Origin: Chitinophagaceae bacterium
Lineage (GTDB): Bacteria > Bacteroidota > Bacteroidia > Chitinophagales > Chitinophagaceae
DNA: 64,000 bases
Reading direction: 5' to 3'
Assembly: GCA_016721085.1 (NCBI GenBank)
Contig: JADKJI010000032.1
Location: 3,395-67,394, forward strand
This document shows positions 42,597 through 50,727 of the stretch, one piece after another (position 1 is the stretch's first letter; every line of letters starts with the position of its first letter). A program made the translations under genes and the position numbers. A model generated the notes under the pieces. The model did no database searches and was not told where the DNA came from. It was given only the letters and a program-made list of their open reading frames with translations.

Positions 42597-42901
42597 ATGA
42601 GGAAATGTGGAAATTAGGAAATGTGGAAATTGAACAGCCGAATACAATTTGAAAATTTGGGAATTTGAAAATTTGAAAATCAATAACCGCGGAGACGCAG
42701 AGACGCGGAGGAATGCCCCCTTGCGTCTCCGCGCCACTGCGGTAAAAAAATATAAAAGTTTTAAGCTGTAACTAATAAGTTGGAATCTCAAACTTCCAGA
42801 ACATTAAACCCATAAACTTTAAACCTTAAACCTAAAAAAAGGAAGGCCGACTATTAGTCGACCCTCTGGAACTTCTTGAACCCCTTGAACCTTTCCAACC
42901 T
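42597..42901. repeat. Repeat mosaic between the MFS gene and atpC
   Basis: GGAAATGTGGAAATTAGG and AATTTGAAAATTT strings, a GC-rich palindromic repeat (42686-42743, accgcggagacgcagag to ctgcggt), TTTAAACC strings, and a reverse TTCCAGAGGG-family copy with gactattagtcgaccctctg (about 42849). No gene seen. Confidence 0.65.
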
Positions 42902-42903
42902 CC

Positions 42904-42931
42904 AAAAAAAAGCCCCGGCAGAAACCGGGGC
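42904..42931 (-). terminator. Terminator of the atpD-atpC unit
   Basis: On the minus strand GGCCCCGG, loop TTTCTG, CCGGGGC then eight T. About 95 bp after the atpC stop. Confidence 0.9.
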
Positions 42932-43026
42932 CATACTAGCAAAAATTTTTCGCGGATCATGGACCGTCAGGAATTGAATAGCTTTCTTCACAGGTACTTG
43001 TCTTAGAACGGTCTTCCTCAGAACAA

Positions 43027-43287
43027 CTATTTCTCGATGGCAACGGCACCTTCAACCAGTACCGATACCTTATTATTGATCACTTCTACGAATCCGCTTT
43101 GAATATCGAAGTAAACATTATTGTTATTCTTGTCTTTCAACACCTTTAATCTTCCTGCTTTCAACGCACTCACCAATGGAGCGTGTTTGTCGAGCACTTC
43201 AAACAGACCGCTGAAGCCGGGCAATTGAACGCCGTAGACTTCATCGCTGAAAAGCTTTTTTTCGGGTGTTAGTATCTCTAAATTCAT
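43027..43287 (-). CDS. atpC: ATP synthase F1 subunit epsilon
   Basis: 86 residues, the short form that keeps only the N-terminal beta-sandwich: MNLEILTPEKKLFSDEVYGV, LPGFSGLFEVLDKHAPLVSALKAG and YFDIQSGFVEVINNKVSVL. The C-terminal helical hairpin of E. coli epsilon is absent, as is common in Bacteroidota. It couples F1 to the rotor. Second gene of atpD-atpC. Confidence 0.93.
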   Translation of the reverse strand: MNLEILTPEKKLFSDEVYGVQLPGFSGLFEVLDKHAPLVSALKAGRLKVLKDKNNNNVYFDIQSGFVEVINNKVSVLVEGAVAIEK

Positions 43288-43300
43288 AATTAGACAATTA

Positions 43301-43385
43301 GATAATTTGATCCGCCGCGGCGGATGAAAATCCTTCCATTAGAGTGCTAACCATTTTCAAATTAGCACATTTTCAAATTTTCAAA
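43301..43385. repeat. Short palindrome and AATTTTCAAATT string between atpC and atpD
   Basis: tccgccgcggcgga at 43311-43324, a perfect 14-bp palindrome, then AAATTAGCACATTTTCAAATTTTCAAATT. The string ends at the atpD stop codon. Confidence 0.55.
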
Positions 43386-44885
43386 TTACCCCTGAGCTTG
43401 CGCCATCAGTTTCTTACCCTTCTCAATAGCATCATCAATAGATCCTACGAGGTTGAAAGAAGCTTCTGGATAATCATCCACTTCACCGTCCATGATCATG
43501 TTGAAACCACGGATAGTTTCTTCGATTGGAACGAGTACACCTTTCAGACCAGTAAAGGCTTCTGCCACATGGAATGGTTGTGACAAGAAACGCTGTACTT
43601 TACGTGCACGGGATACTGTCAGTTTATCTTCATCACTCAATTCATCCAAACCGAGGATGGCGATGATATCCTGCAATTCCTTATAACGTTGTAATATCAG
43701 TTTAACACGGTTAGCGCAATTGTAGTGAGCATCACCAACAACTTGTGGCATCAGGATACGTGAAGTAGAATCCAATGGATCCACCGCAGGATAGATACCT
43801 AAGTCGGCAATCTTACGGCTTAATACCGTAGTGGCGTCAAGGTGAGCGAAGGTAGTTGCAGGAGCAGGGTCGGTCAAGTCATCCGCAGGTACGTAAACGG
43901 CCTGTACAGAAGTGATCGAACCATTTTTTGTAGAAGTGATACGCTCTTGCATGATACCCATTTCAGTAGCCAGTGTAGGTTGGTAACCCACCGCTGATGG
44001 CATACGTCCCAAAAGGGCTGATACCTCAGAACCGGCTTGTGTGAAACGGAAGATATTATCTACGAAGAACAGGATGTCGCGGCCCTTGCCTTGTCCATCT
44101 CCATCACGATAGTATTCTGCGATTGTCAAACCACTCAAGGCCACACGAGCACGGGCTCCTGGAGGTTCGTTCATCTGACCGAAAACGAAGGTCGCTTTTG
44201 ATTCAGCGAGTTCTTTCATATCCACTTTGCTGAGGTCCCAACCACCATTTTCCATACTGTGTTTGAAAGCATCACCATATTTCATGATACCTGCTTCAAT
44301 CATCTCACGCATCAGGTCATTACCTTCACGAGTACGCTCACCCACACCAGCAAATACGGATACACCGGAATAAGCTTTTGCGATGTTGTTGATCAACTCC
44401 TGGATCAATACGGTCTTACCCACACCAGCACCACCAAACAAACCGATCTTACCACCTTTTGCATATGGCTCGATAAGGTCGATTACTTTGATACCAGTAT
44501 ATAATACTTCAGTTGCTGTACTCAGGTTTTCGAATGCAGGGGGTTTAGAGTGGATTGGACGACCACCTACTTTACTTACTGCAGGCAATCCATCGATAGG
44601 ATCACCGGTTACATTAAACAAACGTCCTTTGATAGCTTCACCAACTGGCATTGCGATTGCAATTCCGGTGTCTACCACTTCCATTCCACGAACCAGACCT
44701 TCTGTACCGTCCATCGCAATGGTACGTACACTATCCTCACCAAGGTGCTGTTGTGTTTCTAACACCAGAACGTCGCCATTTTGGCGTTTCAGTTCCAATG
44801 CGTTATAAATTTCGGGGAGCTTTCCTTCAAACTGCACATCCACCACCGCACCAATGATCTGTTTGATCTTTCCAACGTTTGCCAT
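43386..44885 (-). CDS. atpD: ATP synthase F1 subunit beta
   Basis: 499 residues. Walker A GLFGGAGVGKTVLIQEL near residue 157, GVGERTREGNDL with the catalytic glutamate, QMNEPPGARARVALSGLTIAEYYRD, Walker B ILFFVDNIFRFTQAGSEVS and the DELSDEDKL motif near 410 (the usual DELSEEDK). It carries the catalytic nucleotide site. Only atpD and atpC are here; the other subunit genes must be elsewhere, as in many Bacteroidota. Confidence 0.97.
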   Translation of the reverse strand: MANVGKIKQIIGAVVDVQFEGKLPEIYNALELKRQNGDVLVLETQQHLGEDSVRTIAMDGTEGLVRGMEVVDTGIAIAMPVGEAIKGRLFNVTGDPIDGLPAVSKVGGRPIHSKPPAFENLSTATEVLYTGIKVIDLIEPYAKGGKIGLFGGAGVGKTVLIQELINNIAKAYSGVSVFAGVGERTREGNDLMREMIEAGIMKYGDAFKHSMENGGWDLSKVDMKELAESKATFVFGQMNEPPGARARVALSGLTIAEYYRDGDGQGKGRDILFFVDNIFRFTQAGSEVSALLGRMPSAVGYQPTLATEMGIMQERITSTKNGSITSVQAVYVPADDLTDPAPATTFAHLDATTVLSRKIADLGIYPAVDPLDSTSRILMPQVVGDAHYNCANRVKLILQRYKELQDIIAILGLDELSDEDKLTVSRARKVQRFLSQPFHVAEAFTGLKGVLVPIEETIRGFNMIMDGEVDDYPEASFNLVGSIDDAIEKGKKLMAQAQG

Positions 44886-44918
44886 AATGTATGTTTATAG
44901 AACTATATAATTTGGCCG

Positions 44919-44926
44919 CAAAGGTA
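44919..44926 (-). promoter_or_regulatory. -7 promoter box of atpD-atpC
   Basis: On the minus strand TACCTTTG, an exact TAnnTTTG match, 33 nt upstream of the atpD ATG. No clear -33 TTG. Confidence 0.6.
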
Positions 44927-45168
44927 AGGGAGGAGCAGGGAAATGAAAAATGAAAATTGAATTAAAAGTCGGGAAGACGGGAAGTCGGAAAGTCCGGAAG
45001 TCCGAAAGTCGGTGGAGTCCGAGAAGTCCGTGGCATCAGCTTGAAAGTTGGAGAGCATGATAGACCGGGGAGAAAATGCAAGTCGGGAGTCTATAGTCGG
45101 GAGTTAGGAGTCGATAGAGGTAAGATAATCAATAATTTATAATAAAAATTTCTTCTGAAATGCTTTTC

Positions 45169-45222
45169 CTCCGGGCTTTGCCCGGGGAAACGATGATTCA
45201 ACCCCTTCGGGGTTGGGTGTAC
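45169..45222. repeat. Double-hairpin repeat, copy 1 (CGATGATT subtype)
   Basis: Hairpin ccgggctttgcccgg, linker ggaaacgatgatt, hairpin caaccccttcggggttg. Confidence 0.75.
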
Positions 45223-45306
45223 TTTCCGACTAGTAACTGTATTCTCTTTCGGTCTTCCGGACTTTCCGTCTTCCGGACTATTCATTCGACTCCTGACTTC
45301 TCTGTA

Positions 45307-45363
45307 CCCCCCGGGTTGCACCCGGGGTCATTGTTGTTCAACCCCTTCGGGGTTGGGGATACT
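45307..45363. repeat. Double-hairpin repeat, copy 2 (TCATTGTT subtype)
   Basis: Hairpin ccccgggttgcacccgggg, linker tcattgttgtt, hairpin caaccccttcggggttg, tail gggatact. Confidence 0.75.
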
Positions 45364-45434
45364 ACAAACTTGAAAATGTATTTTTTTTCGACTTCCGACT
45401 TCCGGACTATTCATTCGGCTCCTGACTTTTTGTA

Positions 45435-45484
45435 TCCCCGGGTTACACTCGGGGACATTGTGGTTCAACCCCTTCGGGGTTGGC
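45435..45484. repeat. Double-hairpin repeat, copy 3 (diverged)
   Basis: First hairpin diverged (ccccgggttacactcgggg), linker acattgtggtt, second hairpin caaccccttcggggttg intact. Confidence 0.7.
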
Positions 45485-45636
45485 TGTCTTCTGTATTCCT
45501 CCTTCCGTCTACCCTACTTCCGGACTTCTTACTATCTTCCGGTCTTTCGGTGTTTCGGACTCCACTGACTCCTCCGACTTCCCCGACTCAATTATGCATT
45601 CCGAACTAAAAACGCATCAACAAAAAAACTACTGTT

Positions 45637-48600
45637 ATGCGAAAGCTACCAAACCGCACAACCCTGCTGTTCATTATAGCCATATTAGTCTCCTTTTTGG
45701 CTACTGCACAAACTCCTACTATTATAGTTGACAAAAAAGAGGACCCCTCAGTTTTCCTGAAGTCGATAGATATTGATGTGAAAGTGGCGGGAAACTATTC
45801 TGTCACTACTATGAAGATGGTATTCTTTAATAGTACTAACAGAATATTGGAAGGAGAATTGACTATTCCCCTGCCCGAAGGTGTTTCCGTATCGAGATAT
45901 GCAATAGATATAAATGGAGCTATGCGTGAGGCAGTGCCTGTTGAAAAAGCAAAGGGTACACAGGTGTTTGAAGCTATTGAAAGAAGAAGGGTGGATCCAG
46001 GACTATTGGAGAAAGTAGATGGGAATAATTTCAGGACACGCATCTACCCTATTCCTGCCAATGGACAAAGAACCGTATTGATCGGTTATGAACAGGAACT
46101 AATAATGGACCGGAAAAAGGGACTGAAATATCATCTGCCTTTAGATTATAAGAAAGCAGTGCCATCATTCAATCTGGCTGTTTCCATACAGCAATCCACA
46201 CAGGCACCTATAATCGAAGAAAGTCCGGAGGAGCTATCATTAGAAAAATGGGACTATGATTTCAGGGCTTCGATTCATAAAAGCAATTTCCTTCCAAAGC
46301 ATTCTCTCACCCTTTATTTGCCAAAAGGTGAGGATATTTCTGAAGTAGCCATTCAACCCGCAGATGATGGCTTTTACTTTATGGCCAGCCAATATATGAC
46401 CGGCGAAAGCAGGAATCGCGAAATGCCTAATAGCATTTCAATAATCTGGGATGTATCGTTAAGCGGAATGACAAGAGACCATAAAAAGGAATTTGAATTC
46501 CTTGAGGCGTTGTTTAAAAAGAAAAAGAATATCCATATTTCATTGAAGGCGTTGAATAATAATTTCCATACTGTTGGCGATTTCAATATCAAAAATGGCG
46601 ACTGGACAGATCTCAGGAAAACGATTGAGAAATTTACTTACGATGGAGGTACAGACCTCAAATTCCTGACAACGAATGTTAAAGAAGAGACCTTATTATT
46701 CTCTGATGGATTAAGTCCTTTTTTCAACAATCGACTCCCTGAATCAACAGCCACCATCCATACTATATGCGCTTCTTCAAAAGCAGATTTCTCTGGATTG
46801 AAATATTTATCTCAGCAAACTGGTGGACAATTCATCAATCTCAATGAAACAAATAAGGATGATGCCATCACCCTTATCACAAAACAGCCTTTACTCTTTT
46901 TGGGAATAGCACCTGATAAGAATATATCAGAAGTATATCCAAACTTACCGACCGCTGTTATATCACAATGCACAATCGCTGGACATGTTGATGAACTTCC
47001 AGCAACAGTCACCCTTTTATTTGGCTATGGCAAACATGTAGTGAAAGAGAAAAAGATAGTCTTAGCAGCAGCAAGTCTTTCCACTTCAAAAACAAATGTT
47101 GAGAAACTTTGGGCGCAAAAGAAAATTGCAGCCCTTGATATAAGGTATGAAGAAAATAAGGCGGCTATTGAACAAGTTGGAAAGAAATATGGCATTGTAA
47201 CCCGGAATACTTCATTAATTGTACTAGAGACTGTAGACGACTATTTACAGTATGAAATTGAACCACCTGCTGAATTAAGAAATGAATACGACAGGCTGAT
47301 AAAAGAAAGAAACAGATTTATTATTGAGCAGCAAAAAGCAGTAATTGATAACGCTGCCATTTATTTCAACCAATTGAAAATATGGTATGGAATCCCTCTT
47401 CCTGAAATGGATGATATGGAGAAGAAAGAAGTACAACAAAGAAGGGCCTCTGCATCAGCAACTGCTTCCGGCTTTTCAGCAGCTAGCGCAGATTCAACCA
47501 GATCCAATTCAAATAATGAATCCAACTTTGTTGCTCCCCGAGGACAACTGAATGAAGTAGTTGTAACAGCATTGGGAATACAACGTCAGAAAAAAGCCCT
47601 TGGCTATTCAACAAGTACTGTAAAAGCAAATGCTTTGTCTGATGCCAGTAATTTACCACAGGCCCTTCAAGGCAGGGTTTCCGGAGTTGCCATTTCACAA
47701 TCCCCCGGCATATTCCCTCAAACCACAACAATCCATTTGAGAGGAGTTTCTACTGATCAAACAAATGACACCAAGGTGATCATCGACGGACAGGAATCAA
47801 CATTAGAAGAGCTGGCTAAACTAAACCCAAAAGATGTAGAGTATGTCTATATCCAAAAAAGCGGTGCCTATATTCCAAGGCCATCACAAACTGTCAATTA
47901 TAATTTTACCAGAAAAGATCCTGAATCACCAAAGATTAAATGGAGAACGCTGCGCTTTATAACTGACTCAACAAAGGGGATATTTGATGCAAAAGATCTC
48001 TCAATAAAGACACCTTATATTATTGAGTTAATGAAGGTAACTGAAGAAAAAAGGTATCAGAAATATATTGACTTGAGAAAAGACAATATTAACTCCCCTT
48101 CCTTTTATTTCAATACCGCCACATGGTTTATGGAGAATGATGATTACGAAACGGGGATGACTATTTTATCAAATCTTTCTGAGTTAAACTTGCAAGACCA
48201 TGAAGTATTCAAGATGTATGGTTTTAAATTGAAAGAAATGGGAAATTATCAGTTGGCAGTACCTGTTTTCAAAAAAATACTGGAATGGCGACCAATGGAA
48301 CCACAGAGTTTTCGCGATTATGGATTGGCTTTGCAGGATGCAGGCTATTTCCAACAGGCTTTAGATACTTTATACCTTGGGCTCACCCAAAACTATGCAA
48401 GCGAGGTTAAAGGAATGTATCCAGGTATAGAAGAGACTATCGTCACTGATATCAACCAATTAATTGAACTGCATAAGAAAGAACTCAATCTCTCAAAAAT
48501 ACCTGCCAGCTTAATTCAAGCCATGCCAGTTGATGTTCGGGTAATCCTGAATTGGAATATGAATGATACCGATATGGATTTATGGGTTACAGACCCTAAC

Positions 48601-48900
48601 GGTGAAAAATGTTACTATAGTCATAAAGTAACTGCCATTGGCGGCAGACTATCGAATGATTTTACAAGAGGATATGGCCCTGAACAATTCCTGCTGAAGA
48701 AAGCTATCACGGGTCGATATAAGATCGAACTGAATTATTATGGCGAACGACAAGTGAAATTAGCTGGTGCTACAACCGTTCAGGCAGAAATCTATACACA
48801 CTATGGTAAACCAAACCAGCAACGACAATTAGTAACCCTTCAGATGAGAAAAGAAAAAAGTGGTGGCGTACTCGTTGCCGAATTTGAGTTTAAAAAATAA
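45637..48900 (+). CDS. Exported VIT-vWA-plug-TPR-DUF2135 fusion protein
   Basis: 1087 residues. Signal peptide at 1-25 (LLFIIAILVSFLATAQ). VIT domain about 28-175 (NSTNRILEGELTIPLPEGVSV, GNNFRTRIYPIPANGQRTVL). A von Willebrand A-like domain about 265-420 with a MIDAS-type D-x-S-x-S at 272-276 (WDVSLSG) and GGTD near 338. A Ser/Ala-rich linker (about 600-635) leads to a SusC-type TonB plug at 637-745: LNEVVVTALGIQRQKK, LPQALQGRVSGVAI, LRGVSTDQTNDTKVIIDG. No beta-barrel follows. TPR-like helices occupy about 815-935 (FKLKEMGNYQLAVPVFKKIL), and a DUF2135/YfaP-like domain ends it (VRVILNWNMNDTDMDLWVTDPNGE, 965-1060). Likely periplasmic or outer-membrane associated; substrate unknown. The VIT-vWA pairing implies metal-dependent protein binding. 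Confidence 0.88.
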   Translation: MRKLPNRTTLLFIIAILVSFLATAQTPTIIVDKKEDPSVFLKSIDIDVKVAGNYSVTTMKMVFFNSTNRILEGELTIPLPEGVSVSRYAIDINGAMREAVPVEKAKGTQVFEAIERRRVDPGLLEKVDGNNFRTRIYPIPANGQRTVLIGYEQELIMDRKKGLKYHLPLDYKKAVPSFNLAVSIQQSTQAPIIEESPEELSLEKWDYDFRASIHKSNFLPKHSLTLYLPKGEDISEVAIQPADDGFYFMASQYMTGESRNREMPNSISIIWDVSLSGMTRDHKKEFEFLEALFKKKKNIHISLKALNNNFHTVGDFNIKNGDWTDLRKTIEKFTYDGGTDLKFLTTNVKEETLLFSDGLSPFFNNRLPESTATIHTICASSKADFSGLKYLSQQTGGQFINLNETNKDDAITLITKQPLLFLGIAPDKNISEVYPNLPTAVISQCTIAGHVDELPATVTLLFGYGKHVVKEKKIVLAAASLSTSKTNVEKLWAQKKIAALDIRYEENKAAIEQVGKKYGIVTRNTSLIVLETVDDYLQYEIEPPAELRNEYDRLIKERNRFIIEQQKAVIDNAAIYFNQLKIWYGIPLPEMDDMEKKEVQQRRASASATASGFSAASADSTRSNSNNESNFVAPRGQLNEVVVTALGIQRQKKALGYSTSTVKANALSDASNLPQALQGRVSGVAISQSPGIFPQTTTIHLRGVSTDQTNDTKVIIDGQESTLEELAKLNPKDVEYVYIQKSGAYIPRPSQTVNYNFTRKDPESPKIKWRTLRFITDSTKGIFDAKDLSIKTPYIIELMKVTEEKRYQKYIDLRKDNINSPSFYFNTATWFMENDDYETGMTILSNLSELNLQDHEVFKMYGFKLKEMGNYQLAVPVFKKILEWRPMEPQSFRDYGLALQDAGYFQQALDTLYLGLTQNYASEVKGMYPGIEETIVTDINQLIELHKKELNLSKIPASLIQAMPVDVRVILNWNMNDTDMDLWVTDPNGEKCYYSHKVTAIGGRLSNDFTRGYGPEQFLLKKAITGRYKIELNYYGERQVKLAGATTVQAEIYTHYGKPNQQRQLVTLQMRKEKSGGVLVAEFEFKK

Positions 48901-48927
48901 CAAGCGTTAACATTAATTCATTAAACA

Positions 48928-48953
48928 ACTCCGGTTCGCCGGAGTTTTTTTTT
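48928..48953 (+). terminator. Terminator of the VIT-fusion gene
   Basis: ACTCCGG, loop TTCG, CCGGAGT then T9. The UUCG-type tetraloop with CG closing pairs is very stable. Stem starts 28 bp after the stop. Confidence 0.9.
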
Positions 48954-48955
48954 GA

Positions 48956-49150
48956 TTGCAGCAAACCACAGCAACTAGTTTGGCGTATATATATGCATGT
49001 GCTTACCGTTTATATCCGGAAGGGACCGTTTCCACGGTCTTTTCCTTTTTTAAGCCCTCCCACACCGCTCAAATAATTTCTCTTCTACCCACATTCCCTT
49101 TTAACTATCTTCCTTCTTTCAAAAAAAAAATAATCCAGAACCTGTCCGGA
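48956..49150. other. Gene-free stretch with one further hairpin
   Basis: No frame of note. GACCGT, loop TTCC, ACGGTC followed by TTTTCCTTTTTT (about 49025-49052) is a second terminator-like hairpin on the + strand. The rest is pyrimidine-rich. No known RNA motif was seen. Confidence 0.4.
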
Positions 49151-49158
49151 TACCTTTA
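49151..49158 (+). promoter_or_regulatory. -7-like box upstream of the YCII-sigma pair
   Basis: TACCTTTA, one mismatch to TAnnTTTG, 46 nt before the ATG at 49205. No convincing -33 element. Confidence 0.35.
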
Positions 49159-49204
49159 ATCCGTTCGTCAAGGCATAAATACATTCACTTTTAAAACATT
49201 TATT

Positions 49205-49546
49205 ATGGAAAAATTCATGCTGATTTTTCAAGGAGACAAGGCAGTTCCAACAGGAAGTCCAGAAGAAATGCAGGCTATGATGGGCAAATGGATGGCCTGG
49301 ATCGACAAACTGGCCAAACAAGGAAGATACGAAAGCGGAGAACCCCTGCTGCCCGGCGGTAAATTGGTAAAAGGTACCAATGGAAGCCATGTAACGGACG
49401 GGCCTTACACAGAGGGTAAAGAAATTGTTGGCGGCTATTTCATCATCAATGCCAAGGACATGGATGAGGCTGTAGAAATCGCCAAAGATTGTCCCGATTT
49501 TGATTATGGCGGTGAAGTACAGGTTCGCCAGGTGATGAAAATGTAA
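49205..49546 (+). CDS. YCII-related (DGPF-type) domain protein
   Basis: 113 residues. MEKFMLIFQGDKAVPTGSPEE start and the central THVTDGPYTEGKEIVGGYFII motif (the DGPFxExKE signature of the family) with a dimeric ferredoxin-like fold expected. Such genes typically sit next to an ECF sigma factor of the SigJ/DUF6596 type, as here: the sigma gene starts 32 bp downstream. Often called PhnB-like or DGPF proteins; biochemical role unknown. Confidence 0.9.
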   Translation: MEKFMLIFQGDKAVPTGSPEEMQAMMGKWMAWIDKLAKQGRYESGEPLLPGGKLVKGTNGSHVTDGPYTEGKEIVGGYFIINAKDMDEAVEIAKDCPDFDYGGEVQVRQVMKM

Positions 49547-49578
49547 GTTTTGCCAACTCTGGCTATCAATCTATAGTA

Positions 49579-50727
49579 ATGGAATCAAACAGCCAGGTAA
49601 CACAATTGGTCGATCATCTTTTCAGACGTGAGTCGGGAAAGATGATCGCTGTTTTATCAAGACTCCTGGGATTATCTCATCTTGAAACAGCAGAAGATAT
49701 TGTACAAGATGCACTTCTTCAGGCAATGAGCACCTGGGGTTTCAATGGCATTCCTGAAAATCCGGAAGCCTGGTTATATAGGGTGGCCCGTAACAAGGCG
49801 ATTGACAGAATACGAAGAGAAAAGAAATTCAGAGAAATTCTTCCTCAAATAAAAGAAGAACAGTCAGCAATTGATTCGGAATTGGCCTTGCAACCTCTTT
49901 TCCTAGAGAATGAAATCCAGGATAGCCAGCTTAGAATGATGTTTGCCTGCTGCCATCCTTCCATCCCTCAATCATCGCAAGTCGCCACCATACTTAAAAC
50001 ACTTTGCGGATTAAGTACAAAGGAAATTGCCAATGCTTTTCTTACAACAGACGAAACCATTCAAAAAAGAATATATCGTGCCAGAGAAAAAATGGCAGCT
50101 GAAAAGATAAGTCTTGATATGCCTGAAGGATATGAATGCAGGGAAAGAACAGATGCCATACTTCAATCCTTGTACCTTCTTTTCAATGAAGGCTATCTCC
50201 CTTCTCAACATGATAACGCTACAAGAGAAGAACTTTGTGGGGAAGCCATGCGCCTCTGCCATCTTCTTACAAAAAATTCATTGACCCGTTTTCCAAGAAC
50301 CCATGCATTGCTGGCCTTATTTTGTTTTCAGGCTTCCCGACTGGGTACAAGAACAAACGATCAGGGCCAAATAATCTTATTAAAATATCAGGACCGAAAA
50401 AAATGGAATCACCTACTTATTCAGCAAGGATATAGTTGTTTAGAAGCTGCAGCTGAACCCTTTGAAGTATCAACCTACCATCTGGAAGCTGCTATTGCAT
50501 CCCTTCATGCAGCTTCGAAAGAATTTGAATTGACCGACTGGAAATCGATATATACGATGTATGAAAAATTGTATCAATTCAATCCAAGTCCCATTGTTGC
50601 AATGAATAAGGCTGTAGCCGCTCTCTATGCATTTAATCCTAATAGAGCTTTAGAGGAAATGATTGCGATTGATAGCCTGCAAAGAAATAGGTCGTGCTAC
50701 TTTCTTACCTTTGTAACATGCAACTGA
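49579..50727 (+). CDS. ECF RNA polymerase sigma factor, C terminus truncated
   Basis: 382 residues. Region 2 (HLETAEDIVQDALLQAMSTW, then NPEAWLYRVARNKAIDRIRRE), region 4 (LKTLCGLSTKEIANAFLTTDETIQKRIYRAREKM), then the DUF6596 domain (LFNEGYLPSQHDNATREELCGEAMRL, and ALLALFCFQASRLGTRTNDQG). In this family the protein normally runs about 30-50 residues past AMNKAVAALYAFNP with a final helical pair; here it stops soon after IAIDSLQ in RNRSCYFLTFVTCN, an unrelated tail that is read out of the next gene's promoter. Probably a deletion removed the 3' end. The sigma regions themselves look complete. Overlaps the next gene by 10 bp. Confidence 0.88.
   Translation: MESNSQVTQLVDHLFRRESGKMIAVLSRLLGLSHLETAEDIVQDALLQAMSTWGFNGIPENPEAWLYRVARNKAIDRIRREKKFREILPQIKEEQSAIDSELALQPLFLENEIQDSQLRMMFACCHPSIPQSSQVATILKTLCGLSTKEIANAFLTTDETIQKRIYRAREKMAAEKISLDMPEGYECRERTDAILQSLYLLFNEGYLPSQHDNATREELCGEAMRLCHLLTKNSLTRFPRTHALLALFCFQASRLGTRTNDQGQIILLKYQDRKKWNHLLIQQGYSCLEAAAEPFEVSTYHLEAAIASLHAASKEFELTDWKSIYTMYEKLYQFNPSPIVAMNKAVAALYAFNPNRALEEMIAIDSLQRNRSCYFLTFVTCN
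50706..50713 (+). promoter_or_regulatory. -7 promoter box 4 nt before the acetyltransferase-like gene
   Basis: TACCTTTG, an exact TAnnTTTG match, then taac and ATG at 50718. It sits inside the last codons of the truncated sigma gene. Confidence 0.55.

Larger units (their letters stand above)
44960..45600. repeat. Intergenic repeat island with three double-hairpin elements
   Basis: A 750-bp gap between atpD and the VIT gene. GTCGGGAAGTCCGGAAG strings (44968-45119) give way to three double-hairpin elements separated by CTTCCGGACTTTCCG strings. These strings are the reverse complement of the first, so the whole island is roughly inverted. Frames here (translations such as FNPFGVGD) are repeat artefacts. 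Confidence 0.7.

Noticed and set aside
44960..45600. Possible CRISPR array (regularly recurring repeats)
   Set aside because: The repeats are hairpin elements in irregular spacing with low-complexity strings between, not 20-40 bp unique spacers, and no cas gene is nearby.
45160..45609. Open frame translating repeated FNPFGVGD and QPLRGW peptides
   Set aside because: The peptides come from the double-hairpin repeat read in different frames. Similar frames at 53964 and 56273 have the same origin.
45637..48900. Calling the large fusion a TonB-dependent receptor
   Set aside because: Only the plug is present; there is no 22-strand barrel and the flanking domains are soluble types.
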